From assembly GCA_002256705.1 (NCBI GenBank), contig NQJI01000092.1, positions 1-6,241 on the forward strand: a stretch of 6,241 nt of DNA. The letters run 5' to 3'. Below the pieces are notes generated by a model. That model was given only the letters and a program-made list of their open reading frames with translations. It was not told the DNA's origin and did not search any database. Positions 1 to 5,841 of the stretch are shown here, one piece after another (positions within the stretch are counted from its first letter, which is position 1; each line of letters opens with the position of its first letter). This stretch comes from Methylococcaceae bacterium NSM2-1. GTDB taxonomy: Bacteria; Pseudomonadota; Gammaproteobacteria; Methylococcales; Methylomonadaceae. Both the position numbers and the translations under genes were made by a program.

Positions 1-297
1 GATTTGAGGAAAAACCTGCGAAGATCATCAATAACTCAACGCATAGCCGACCGACGCCAAGTTCCATACGAATTTGGCTCATTTGAATGGTTGGAATATA
101 TAAAAAACAACCATGTGGATTGTCCAATACTTGATCGCCGCAAAGCAAACGGTCGCAATGATAAGCGACAGTTACCTGAGCGTCGTCAACAATATATTGC
201 TGAACCTATCCGCTCTGAGAAAAAATACGCGCGGATTTTTCTTACCCCGGCAGAAAGAAAGTTAATTGAAGATTTGTATCTAAACGACTTGGAATAG
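1..297 (+). CDS. Small Arg-rich hypothetical protein, possibly 5'-truncated by the window edge
   Basis: The frame is open from the first base and ends at a TAG at 295-297. A TTG at position 4 would give 97 residues, but the codon before it is also open, so the real start may lie outside the window. The protein is hydrophilic, without signal peptide or membrane helix. It carries repeated double-arginine motifs: DRR near residue 17, DRR near 44, then KR and ERR near 54-61, forming a regularly spaced Arg-rich stretch after a short aromatic segment (FGSFEWLEY, residues 24-32). The C-terminus (residues 77-97, ARIFLTPAERKLIEDLY) should be helical and acidic at the end. I do not recognise the family. 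The spaced RR motifs could bind nucleic acid or an anionic ligand, but that is inference. A hairpin pair with a T-run follows about 120 nt downstream. Confidence 0.6.
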   Translation, partial: DLRKNLRRSSITQRIADRRQVPYEFGSFEWLEYIKNNHVDCPILDRRKANGRNDKRQLPERRQQYIAEPIRSEKKYARIFLTPAERKLIEDLYLNDLE

Positions 298-419
298 CCG
301 CCTTTAAAATCGACTGCCATAGTTAAATAAAATCCCGGCGCTAATATTTCGTCTTCATGCTCTATCTGGTAACGTCAGAAAGCTTCTTTTCCGTGCGTTT
401 CAAATATCGCAAGTGAATC

Positions 420-476
420 ATCCAGAATAAGTAAAGCTCTGGATAAAACCGCTACGACCAGGTTTTGTTTTTTCTT
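420..476 (+). terminator. Two consecutive hairpins with T-run, likely rho-independent terminator
   Basis: The first hairpin has perfect 7-bp arms, ATCCAGA (420-426) and TCTGGAT (438-444), with an 11-nt loop. The second follows directly, with AAAACC (445-450) pairing with GGTTTT (461-466) around a 10-nt loop, then a T-rich tail to 476. It lies between two convergent genes. On the plus strand it would end transcription of the left-edge gene. Read from the minus strand the second stem is again A-rich then T-rich, so it could also act on the SPOR gene. The stems are modest in GC, so efficiency is uncertain. Confidence 0.45.
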
Positions 477-495
477 AATCCCGCTAGCGTTCGCA

Positions 496-2214
496 CTAAC
501 TATTACCCACAGAAACTGTGTTCAAATTGAGTGATTTTTTTATTTTGTCGGCATACGTAGTTGCTTTTTCTTTATTATTAAAACCTCCCACCTTGAGTCT
601 ATACCACGTTGTATTATTCATATCGACCGCTATTACTTTAACGGGAATGCCTTTTTGTATGAATTTGGCGGCTTTGCTTTTAGCATAACTGAGTTCTTTA
701 TATGCAGTCAGATTGACAGACCAGTCTGCAGCAGACTGAGCATTATTCGTTTTCTTTTTGGCTGATGTTTTATCAGTTGTCTCTGAGGTTTTTTTCTCTT
801 TTACAGCATGGATCTTGGTCTTCTGATTATCAATGGATTTATCCAAGGTTGCCTGTTTCTTCGCAACAACTTTCAATTTGCTTTTTGACAGATCTACTGA
901 GGACCGGGATTGGCTTATCAAGTGTTTTTGTAATTCAATTTTTTTTCCGGCGGATACTTTTCCGGCAGCTGCCTCTGACAGTTTTTTCTTTTCCAGAACA
1001 GGACTCCGGGGCAGAGAATCGTCAAGAGATTTGTTGGCGACTGCCTGTTCCGTCACAACGGCTCTCTTCCCACTTTCCAACATGCCTGAGGAAAACTGTG
1101 ATCGTTCTTCAGACTGTTCCGGGAGCCCATTGACCTTTTGATTTAACTGTTCAATGGATGAGTCAGTATTGTTAATTTCCATATCGGAATTTTTTTCAGC
1201 GATACTACTTATATCTTCTTCAATGATCGAAACCAGTTCAGTTAATTTTGAAACTTTAGTTTGCATACCTGAAACTATTACGCCCATGACCACTGTTGAT
1301 AATAAGGCGACAATACCAATACTCAATGAGGCATAAGTGATAATAGCGGCTTTTTTAACTTTATTTTTATAGTGATTTATCTGTTTTTTAATAGCTTTCT
1401 GTTCGGCTCTAACAGAGCTCAACATAGCACCTCCTGCATCATTGTTTAAACCTTCTAAAGCCTCTTTCGGATAAGTTGTCTCGCTAATAGTCTGTTCCTG
1501 CTTTGCAGTTTCAGGTTCTTCTTCTTTTACCAAAAAGACATGGGGCGCATCTTTATCAAGCGCTAAATCACTTCCCTCTGAATCAAAAATATTTACATCA
1601 TCAGCCATTGCATTCTGCTCCTCAAAATTTACACTAAACCCATTAGTCCTGTTTATATCATCGATCACCCGCGCACTCGGAGCCCCATCGTCTTTTTCCA
1701 GTCCAGCATTGGCATCAAAACCGGCATCAATAAGCAATCTGTCGATGGCATCTTCTTCATCCGTTGTTTCATCAAGAGTAGCCCTGGAATGAATATCCAA
1801 AACTGAGATTTCTTCAGTTTGTGTCAGCAGATTTTGTTCTGACTGTTCAATAGGCTCAATGACAAATTGATCAAAAGCTGAGAAATCATCTGCCAGGTTT
1901 GTGTCATCAACCACCATCGCATCTGGATTCGGCTTCTTATTGTCTTCTTCCTGTTTATCATTGGCATCAAAATCTGTATTGAGAAGCAATCTATCAATAG
2001 TCTCTTCGTCATCGAGAAAATGATTCAATGGGACAGGGGATGGTTCTTCTTCATCCAGCATTACATCCAAATCAGCTAAAATAAAATCATCTTCCTTGGT
2101 ATCGAAATCAGCGGAGAAACTATTCCGTCTGAGTTTTTGTTTTTTAGTCATATTTGAGTTCATAGATAAGGGTGGAAATAACCGTAAAACTAAAAAAGTG
2201 TTTTTTATCGGCAT
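496..2214 (-). CDS. SPOR-domain bitopic inner-membrane protein with acidic duplicated cytoplasmic region
   Basis: The longest frame is 572 residues. Residues about 30-260 are strongly acidic and probably cytoplasmic, with a duplicated module (IDRLL...FDAN at about 68-85 and 152-169). Residues 276-288 are Lys-rich, followed by one membrane helix (about 289-315) and a heptad-like coiled coil (about 318-362). A Lys/Ser-rich linker runs to about 494. The C-terminus (about 497-570, WSVNLTAY...WYRLKVGGF) matches the SPOR fold, which in FtsN- and DamX-like proteins binds denuded septal peptidoglycan. The order places SPOR in the periplasm. A role in division or envelope organisation is inferred from the family; this is not a recognised FtsN or DedD ortholog. 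Start: ATG at 2214 has no Shine-Dalgarno and would give an odd hydrophobic N-terminus. ATG at 2163 or 2151 (MTKKQKLRR) looks more natural, though neither has a clear ribosome site. The gene is divergent from gcvR. Confidence 0.85.
   Translation of the reverse strand: MPIKNTFLVLRLFPPLSMNSNMTKKQKLRRNSFSADFDTKEDDFILADLDVMLDEEEPSPVPLNHFLDDEETIDRLLLNTDFDANDKQEEDNKKPNPDAMVVDDTNLADDFSAFDQFVIEPIEQSEQNLLTQTEEISVLDIHSRATLDETTDEEDAIDRLLIDAGFDANAGLEKDDGAPSARVIDDINRTNGFSVNFEEQNAMADDVNIFDSEGSDLALDKDAPHVFLVKEEEPETAKQEQTISETTYPKEALEGLNNDAGGAMLSSVRAEQKAIKKQINHYKNKVKKAAIITYASLSIGIVALLSTVVMGVIVSGMQTKVSKLTELVSIIEEDISSIAEKNSDMEINNTDSSIEQLNQKVNGLPEQSEERSQFSSGMLESGKRAVVTEQAVANKSLDDSLPRSPVLEKKKLSEAAAGKVSAGKKIELQKHLISQSRSSVDLSKSKLKVVAKKQATLDKSIDNQKTKIHAVKEKKTSETTDKTSAKKKTNNAQSAADWSVNLTAYKELSYAKSKAAKFIQKGIPVKVIAVDMNNTTWYRLKVGGFNNKEKATTYADKIKKSLNLNTVSVGNS
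1621..2013 (-). repeat. Two-copy internal repeat in the SPOR protein, 84-codon period
   Basis: Copy one lies at about 1870-2013 and copy two at about 1621-1761. Both encode an acidic DEE-x-x-IDRLL-x-x-x-x-FDAN segment, then after a variable acidic spacer a (V/I)DD-x-N...F motif. At DNA level a 14-bp block, CATTGGCATCAAAA, is identical at 1707-1720 and 1959-1972, exactly 252 bp apart. The surrounding codons have diverged, so this is an old in-frame duplication and not a fresh tandem repeat. It lies wholly in the cytoplasmic part. Confidence 0.75.
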
Positions 2215-2231
2215 TAAAAAAATATTTCTTT

Positions 2232-2260
2232 ATTTTAATACCAATAAAACTTAATGTTCA
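2232..2260 (-). promoter_or_regulatory. Candidate sigma-70 promoter for the SPOR gene
   Basis: On the minus strand a -35-like TGAACA (plus coordinates 2255-2260) and a -10-like TAAAAT (2232-2237) are separated by exactly 17 bp. The expected transcript start would be near 2225, only about 11 nt before the ATG at 2214. That leaves almost no leader for that codon and favours the starts at 2163 or 2151. The whole intergenic region is AT-rich, so chance matches are possible. Confidence 0.3.
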
Positions 2261-2279
2261 TAAAGTTTTACCCATTTGA

Positions 2280-2288
2280 TGCTAAACT
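2280..2288 (+). promoter_or_regulatory. Candidate extended -10 promoter for gcvR-bcp
   Basis: TGCTAAACT at 2280-2288 fits an extended -10 element (TG-n-TAnAcT type) about 25 nt upstream of the gcvR ATG. No good -35 sits at standard spacing, as is common for extended -10 promoters. The predicted leader of roughly 18 nt has no Shine-Dalgarno. The 98-nt divergent region would have to hold both this promoter and the opposite one. Confidence 0.25.
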
Positions 2289-2312
2289 TCCAAAAAACTT
2301 TTTTAAAATACA

Positions 2313-2849
2313 ATGCAACTAGCCATCACTGTTTTAGGTAACAATCAGATTAATTTTATTGCAGAAATATTGCCCGTTGTGCGCGATTGCAACTGTAATA
2401 TTTTAGAAATAAGATCATCCCATCTTGGCCAATCTGCTGCCGCATACCTGCTTATTCAAGGTAACTGGAATCAAATTGCCAAATTTGAAAACACCCTGGA
2501 CAACATTCAGAAACGTCTGGAAATCAAAATCCATTCTTTACGACCCGATCAAAAGGACAAAGATAAAGATAAAGGTAAAGATTGCGTGCCTTATTCATTG
2601 GAAACCATCTCTCTGGATAAAAATAGCGTCATAGAGTCTATTACCTCCTTTCTGTTTGACCGTGATATAGATATTGAAGAAATATCAGGAAGTTCATACC
2701 AGGCCCCCTATATTCAAACGTCAGTATTTTCAACCAAATTTATCATTTTAATCCCACCCCAACTCCATCTCTTATCACTAAGGGAAGAGTTTTTGGATTT
2801 TTGCGATCAATCAAATATAGACGCAATTCTTGAACCCATAAAACGCTAG
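2313..2849 (+). CDS. gcvR: GcvR-type tandem ACT-domain regulator (glycine cleavage system transcriptional repressor family)
   Basis: The 178-residue protein is soluble, with two ACT-like halves: residues 1-75 (MQLAITVLGNN...ILEIRSSHLG) and about 95-178. Length and architecture match GcvR, and in Escherichia coli gcvR also lies directly upstream of bcp, which supports the call. In E. coli GcvR binds GcvA and, when glycine is scarce, stops it activating the gcvTHP operon; GcvR has no DNA-binding domain of its own. Whether this protein acts on a GcvA-like partner cannot be seen here, since neither gcvA nor gcvTHP is in the window. The two ACT halves are joined by a highly charged (Lys-Asp) linker, residues 81-90, coded by a hexamer microsatellite. 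The ATG at 2313 has no evident Shine-Dalgarno. The stop is 8 nt before the bcp start, so the two are probably an operon. Confidence 0.8.
   Translation: MQLAITVLGNNQINFIAEILPVVRDCNCNILEIRSSHLGQSAAAYLLIQGNWNQIAKFENTLDNIQKRLEIKIHSLRPDQKDKDKDKGKDCVPYSLETISLDKNSVIESITSFLFDRDIDIEEISGSSYQAPYIQTSVFSTKFIILIPPQLHLLSLREEFLDFCDQSNIDAILEPIKR
2555..2583 (+). repeat. Imperfect AAAGAT hexamer microsatellite inside gcvR
   Basis: About four to five imperfect copies of a six-base unit (GACAAA, GATAAA, GATAAA, GGTAAA, GAT) encode alternating Lys and Asp in the linker between the two ACT domains. Because the unit is two codons, gain or loss of copies changes linker length without shifting the frame. Confidence 0.7.
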
Positions 2850-2851
2850 GA
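2848..2851 (+). promoter_or_regulatory. Ribosome binding site of bcp overlapping the gcvR stop codon
   Basis: AGGA at 2848-2851 lies 6 nt before the bcp ATG at 2858 and shares bases with the gcvR TAG at 2847-2849. Ribosomes ending gcvR would finish at the bcp initiation site, which suggests translational coupling. It is the clearest Shine-Dalgarno among the main genes here. Confidence 0.55.
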
Positions 2852-2857
2852 TTCATC

Positions 2858-3349
2858 ATGAGCCAGATAAGTATCGGCAACGCTATTCCTGATTTTGAGG
2901 CACTGTCCACCGGTAATAAAACGATCAAATTAACAGATTATCGAGGGCGCTATGTCATTATTTATTTTTACCCGAAAGACAATACTCCCGGTTGTACACT
3001 GGAAGGTCAGAGTTTTCGTGACAACATTGGAAAATTTACTGCATTGAATGCCGTTGTATTAGGTGTATCCCGCGATACCGTTCGCGTCCACGAAGGCTTT
3101 AAATGCAAACAGGAATTCCCCTTTGATTTGCTTTCAGACGAAGATGAAAAACTGTGCCAATTATTTGACGTTATAAAAATGAAATCCATGTACGGCAAGC
3201 AAGTTCGAGGTATCGAGCGCAGCACATTTCTAATTGATCCCCAGGGTATGCTGATCCGTGAATGGCGTAAAGTCAAAGTCAAAAACCATAATGAAGAGGT
3301 TCTGGATGCTTTAACTGAAGTTTCTACAAACAGTCAGATTTTCAAATAA
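2858..3349 (+). CDS. bcp: Thiol peroxidase of the Bcp/PrxQ peroxiredoxin family
   Basis: This 163-residue cytoplasmic enzyme reduces hydrogen peroxide and organic hydroperoxides, normally with electrons from thioredoxin. The peroxidatic site is intact: PKDNTPGC at residues 39-46 gives the PxxxTxxC motif with Cys46, and the conserved Arg is in RGIERSTF (Arg121). The thioredoxin-fold core FLIDPQG follows. The length equals the family norm. The resolving Cys found five residues after the peroxidatic one in E. coli Bcp is absent (position 51 is Gln). The likely resolver is Cys83 in FKCKQ, as in PrxQ enzymes of the helix-3 type; Cys100 is a third cysteine. The gene follows gcvR by 8 nt with an AGGA site, so the two are probably co-expressed. 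The identification is firm; the resolving Cys is inference. Confidence 0.95.
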   Translation: MSQISIGNAIPDFEALSTGNKTIKLTDYRGRYVIIYFYPKDNTPGCTLEGQSFRDNIGKFTALNAVVLGVSRDTVRVHEGFKCKQEFPFDLLSDEDEKLCQLFDVIKMKSMYGKQVRGIERSTFLIDPQGMLIREWRKVKVKNHNEEVLDALTEVSTNSQIFK

Positions 3350-3431
3350 TCAGACTATAACTATAGCCGGAATACTGCTTCGAATAATCCAGGCAGCATC
3401 AAACATCCTCTGAACTTGTAAACAACCCAAC

Positions 3432-4850
3432 ATGAATATTCAAACACCGCCAGATAAAAAGCTGTTTGTTTTAGATACCAATGTTCTCATGCATGATCCG
3501 GCAGCTATCTTCCGCTTTCAGGAACATGATATTTTTATACCCATGATCGTCCTGGAAGAACTGGATCATGCCAAAAAAGGCTTAACAGAAGTTGCTCGCA
3601 ATGTAAGGCAGGTCAGTCGTTTTCTGGATGAGTTAATCCACGACGCCAACCAACAAACACTCAATGACGGATTGCCTTTGTCTCGCATTGAACATGGACC
3701 GAAAATAGATTCCATCAAGGGTATGGGGCGTTTATACTTTCAGACCAATGCCATGACAGCGTTACTCCCTGATAGTATGCCCGGTAACATTGTTGATAAC
3801 GCTATACTCAAAATTGTTTTAGCTCTCACCAAAGAACTGCCTAGCACCAAGATAATTCTGGTATCCAAAGACATCAATATGCGCATCAAAGCAGCCACGT
3901 TAGAATTGACTGCTGAAGATTATCATAATGATCAGACACTTGAGGATATTGATCTTCTCTATAGCGGAGCCTCTGCTTTGGATAACGATTTCTGGAATGA
4001 ACACGGTGCCAAAATGGAATCCTGGCAAGAAAAAGGTAGAACTTTTTACAGACTGGACGATTCTCTAGTTACCGAATGGTATCCTAACCAGTATTTATAC
4101 CTGGAAGATGATTCAAATTTTGAAGCCATCGTCAAATCGTGCGAAGGTCAGGTTGCAGTTTTGGAGCTGGCCAAGGATTATCGTACAAAACACAATAATA
4201 TATGGGGAATTACTGCAAGAAACCGGGAACAGAACTTCGCTCTCAATGTTTTATTAGACCCTGATGTTGATTTTGTTACCTTGTTAGGCACGGCAGGAAC
4301 GGGCAAGACTCTTCTGGCTTTGGCCGCAGGACTCGTTATGACGATGGAGAAAAAAATTTATAACGAAATCATCATGACTCGAGAAACCGTATCCATAGGT
4401 GAAGATATTGGCTTTCTTCCAGGCACTGAAGAAGAAAAAATGGCACCTTGGATGGGTGCATTAATGGATAATCTTGAATTACTGGGCAGTCGCCTGGGGC
4501 AGAATGAATGGGAGCAAGGTGCGACCAAAAACATACTCATGAACCGGGTTAAAATAAGATCCCTTAATTTTATGCGGGGCAGGACATTTCTTAATCGATA
4601 CCTGATCATTGATGAGGCCCAAAACCTGACCTCAAAACAAATGAAAACACTAATAACCCGTGCCGGACCAGGAACAAAAATTGTATGTATCGGCAACCTT
4701 TCACAAATAGATACCCCTTATTTAACCGCGACAACATCCGGTTTGACTTATGTTGTAGACCGTTTTAAAACCTGGCCTCATGGCGCGCATATCACCTTAC
4801 TCAGAGGCGAGCGTTCACGTTTAGCCGATTACGCTTCAGATATCTTGTAG
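3432..4850 (+). CDS. phoH2: PIN-PhoH fusion ATPase (PhoH2 type), predicted RNA-unwinding ribonuclease
   Basis: The 472-residue protein is complete in both halves. The N-terminal PIN nuclease domain (about 10-155) keeps the expected acidic residues: Asp15 in VLDTNVL, Glu42/Glu43 in VLEELDH, Asp122 in VDNAIL and Asp147 in VSKDINM. After a linker domain (about 190-260), the PhoH P-loop ATPase has Walker A GTAGTGKT (286-293), the family signature TRETVSIGEDIGFLPG (316-331), Walker B YLIIDEAQN (390-398) and an Arg-rich end (RGERSR, 458-463). Mycobacterial PhoH2 of this design is an ATP-dependent RNA helicase and ribonuclease; the same activity is inferred here. The protein is probably cytoplasmic. 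The ATG at 3432 lacks a clear Shine-Dalgarno, but the N-terminus fits the family. It lies 82 nt after bcp on the same strand with no obvious terminator between, so it may be read from the same transcript. Confidence 0.95.
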   Translation: MNIQTPPDKKLFVLDTNVLMHDPAAIFRFQEHDIFIPMIVLEELDHAKKGLTEVARNVRQVSRFLDELIHDANQQTLNDGLPLSRIEHGPKIDSIKGMGRLYFQTNAMTALLPDSMPGNIVDNAILKIVLALTKELPSTKIILVSKDINMRIKAATLELTAEDYHNDQTLEDIDLLYSGASALDNDFWNEHGAKMESWQEKGRTFYRLDDSLVTEWYPNQYLYLEDDSNFEAIVKSCEGQVAVLELAKDYRTKHNNIWGITARNREQNFALNVLLDPDVDFVTLLGTAGTGKTLLALAAGLVMTMEKKIYNEIIMTRETVSIGEDIGFLPGTEEEKMAPWMGALMDNLELLGSRLGQNEWEQGATKNILMNRVKIRSLNFMRGRTFLNRYLIIDEAQNLTSKQMKTLITRAGPGTKIVCIGNLSQIDTPYLTATTSGLTYVVDRFKTWPHGAHITLLRGERSRLADYASDIL

Positions 4851-5091
4851 ATGCCTGATGGAGCTTTGGCTTTTCGTGGCAGATTACAACTTTTCAGTCG
4901 GTTTAGTATTTTAGCAAATGCCTGATTCAAACCAGCGGCTATCAATTCTGTATTGTTATTCAGAGTATGAATTATCGTTACTCACTGCAGAGTATATGTT
5001 AAACAGTCCCAATTATGGCGGACATCCATTTGCAGGGATGAAGCAGGGGGGGCACTTCCGCGATAACGTCATGCTAAATACTCCGACTTAC

Positions 5092-5161
5092 AAGAAGGTT
5101 CACCGTGAAAAACCATGCAGACCCATTTCGATTGAATCTTGAGCCAAGGTTCTTCTGGTAG
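5092..5161 (+). pseudogene. Short reading frame with strong ribosome site, resembling an LEPR-type N-terminus
   Basis: AAGAAGG at 5092-5098, 6 nt before a GTG at 5105, is the best translation start in the window. It opens only 18 codons, ending at the TAG at 5159-5161. The peptide is MKNHADPFRLNLEPRFFW. It resembles the N-terminal LEPR-x-L-L tag that begins many giant secreted or surface proteins of Proteobacteria, where a Leu-Glu-Pro-Arg motif is followed by hydrophobic residues and usually Asp-Gly/Ala. Here a stop follows directly, and the next 80 codons in any frame do not continue such a protein. It may therefore be the decayed start of a lost gene, or a small peptide in its own right. 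The match is short, so this is a tentative call. Confidence 0.3.
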
Positions 5162-5165
5162 CGGT

Positions 5166-5192
5166 TATAATATATCGAGTAATTTAGACTCG
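5166..5192 (+). promoter_or_regulatory. Candidate promoter -10 with adjoining dyad, upstream of the membrane protein gene
   Basis: A perfect TATAAT lies at 5166-5171, but no good -35 is seen at 16-18 bp. The predicted transcript start falls in a 5-bp dyad, CGAGT (5176-5180) and ACTCG (5188-5192), with a 7-nt loop. It could be a 5' stem-loop or an operator half-site pair. A T9 run follows at 5207-5215. The leader to the ATG at 5238 would be about 60 nt. Confidence 0.35.
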
Positions 5193-5237
5193 TTAGAAAA
5201 TTCACGTTTTTTTTTCTTGAGCAAAAGCCGCTTTATC

Positions 5238-5750
5238 ATGAATTTATTAATCAAATACCTTTCACTTTGCTGGTTCCGAAATAACCCCGCTGAATTATTC
5301 CCCTCAAAATCGTTTATGTGGAAAGCGGTCGCGTTTTATCTCATTTCAGGCATTATTGTTGAAAGTCTGATTTCTGATCCTGCTGATGGCACTCTGGAAG
5401 TCTTGTTGCGAACAATCATGGCATTTTCATCCATCGCCACGTACTTGTTAATCTTTAAAAAATGGCAGTATTTTAATCAACTGTATACTGCCATTTTTAT
5501 CTGTGAAAACTTTATTATGACACTGGCCATCGCCACCGAAGCTCTGTATTTTGTAATGGTAATGAACCATCAAGAATACTCGGAAGAAATATCAATAGGT
5601 ATCGGCGCATTGCTAGTTGGCTGGTATATAGCGATTGTAAGTTACATTTTGCGGCAAGCATTTGCGACAAAAATGAGCGTTAGCGTTATTTTAGCGTTTA
5701 GCTATTTTATTTTAACCTACGGTATTCCGATGCTGTTCATGGATATATAA
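5238..5750 (+). CDS. Small multi-pass membrane protein, possibly Yip1-like
   Basis: This 170-residue protein has about five hydrophobic helices at residues 28-45, 55-73, 83-108, 117-137 and 147-167, so it is an inner-membrane protein. It has no cleavable signal. The N-terminal cytoplasmic part contains NPAELFPSKSF (16-26) before the first helix, a layout seen in small Yip1-type bacterial membrane proteins; that family link is tentative and no function can be assigned. I chose the ATG at 5238. The frame is open to a TTG at 5139, but the extra 33 residues are Ser-rich, read through the TATAAT box and the T9 tract, and do not look conserved. No clear Shine-Dalgarno precedes the ATG. A perfect 14-bp inverted repeat lies inside the gene at 5458-5498. 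Neighbouring sequence on both sides is gene-poor, so it seems to be a single-gene unit. Confidence 0.75.
   Translation: MNLLIKYLSLCWFRNNPAELFPSKSFMWKAVAFYLISGIIVESLISDPADGTLEVLLRTIMAFSSIATYLLIFKKWQYFNQLYTAIFICENFIMTLAIATEALYFVMVMNHQEYSEEISIGIGALLVGWYIAIVSYILRQAFATKMSVSVILAFSYFILTYGIPMLFMDI
5458..5498 (+). repeat. Perfect 14-bp inverted repeat inside a coding sequence, terminator-like
   Basis: The arms AAAAATGGCAGTAT (5458-5471) and ATACTGCCATTTTT (5485-5498) are exact reverse complements, separated by 13 nt. The hairpin ends in a T-run, like an intrinsic terminator that is symmetric on both strands. It lies between codons 74 and 87 of the membrane protein and encodes KKWQYFNQLYTAIF, so both arms are translated. 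Confidence 0.8.
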
Positions 5751-5841
5751 AAACATTCCGTAAGGGCAAAGATTACAATGATCAATGAGGGCAGACCCGA
5801 GGGTATCCCCATGAATTATTGCTCATCCAATCTTATATCTT

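Larger units (their letters stand above)
4851..5237 (+). other. 387-nt stretch without a convincing full gene
   Basis: No clear terminator follows phoH. One open frame at 4918-5142 (74 codons) has no ribosome site, no recognisable domain and a composition unlike the neighbours, so I do not call it a gene. A seven-G run lies at 5046-5052. The supported contents are a short well-initiated reading frame (5105-5161), a consensus -10 box (5166-5171), a small dyad (5176-5192) and a T9 tract (5207-5215), the last three probably forming the control region of the membrane gene at 5238. Confidence 0.5.

Noticed and set aside
765..1336. Plus-strand open frames opposite the SPOR gene
   Set aside because: They are antisense shadows of the well-supported minus-strand gene; their Phe/Ser/Leu-rich translations follow from its Lys/Glu/Ser-rich codons.
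3007..3282. Minus-strand open frame opposite bcp (and a similar one at 4358-4696 opposite phoH)
   Set aside because: The plus-strand genes are intact members of known families, and the antisense translations have no recognisable features.
3356..3361. TATAAC between bcp and phoH as a phoH promoter
   Set aside because: It has no acceptable -35 at 16-18 bp, so it is not strong enough to list, although an internal promoter in this 82-nt gap remains possible.
4851..4925. 24-codon frame starting directly after the phoH stop (ATG at 4851)
   Set aside because: It is too short, with no ribosome site of its own beyond the end of phoH and no family resemblance.
4918..5142. 74-codon open frame after phoH
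   Set aside because: It has no ribosome site, no recognisable domain and an unusual composition, and it overlaps a better-initiated short frame in another phase. Treated as chance unless homologs appear.
5139..5237. N-terminal extension of the membrane protein from a TTG start
   Set aside because: The 33 extra residues are Ser-rich and run through a TATAAT box and a T9 tract; the ATG at 5238 gives a natural membrane-protein N-terminus.
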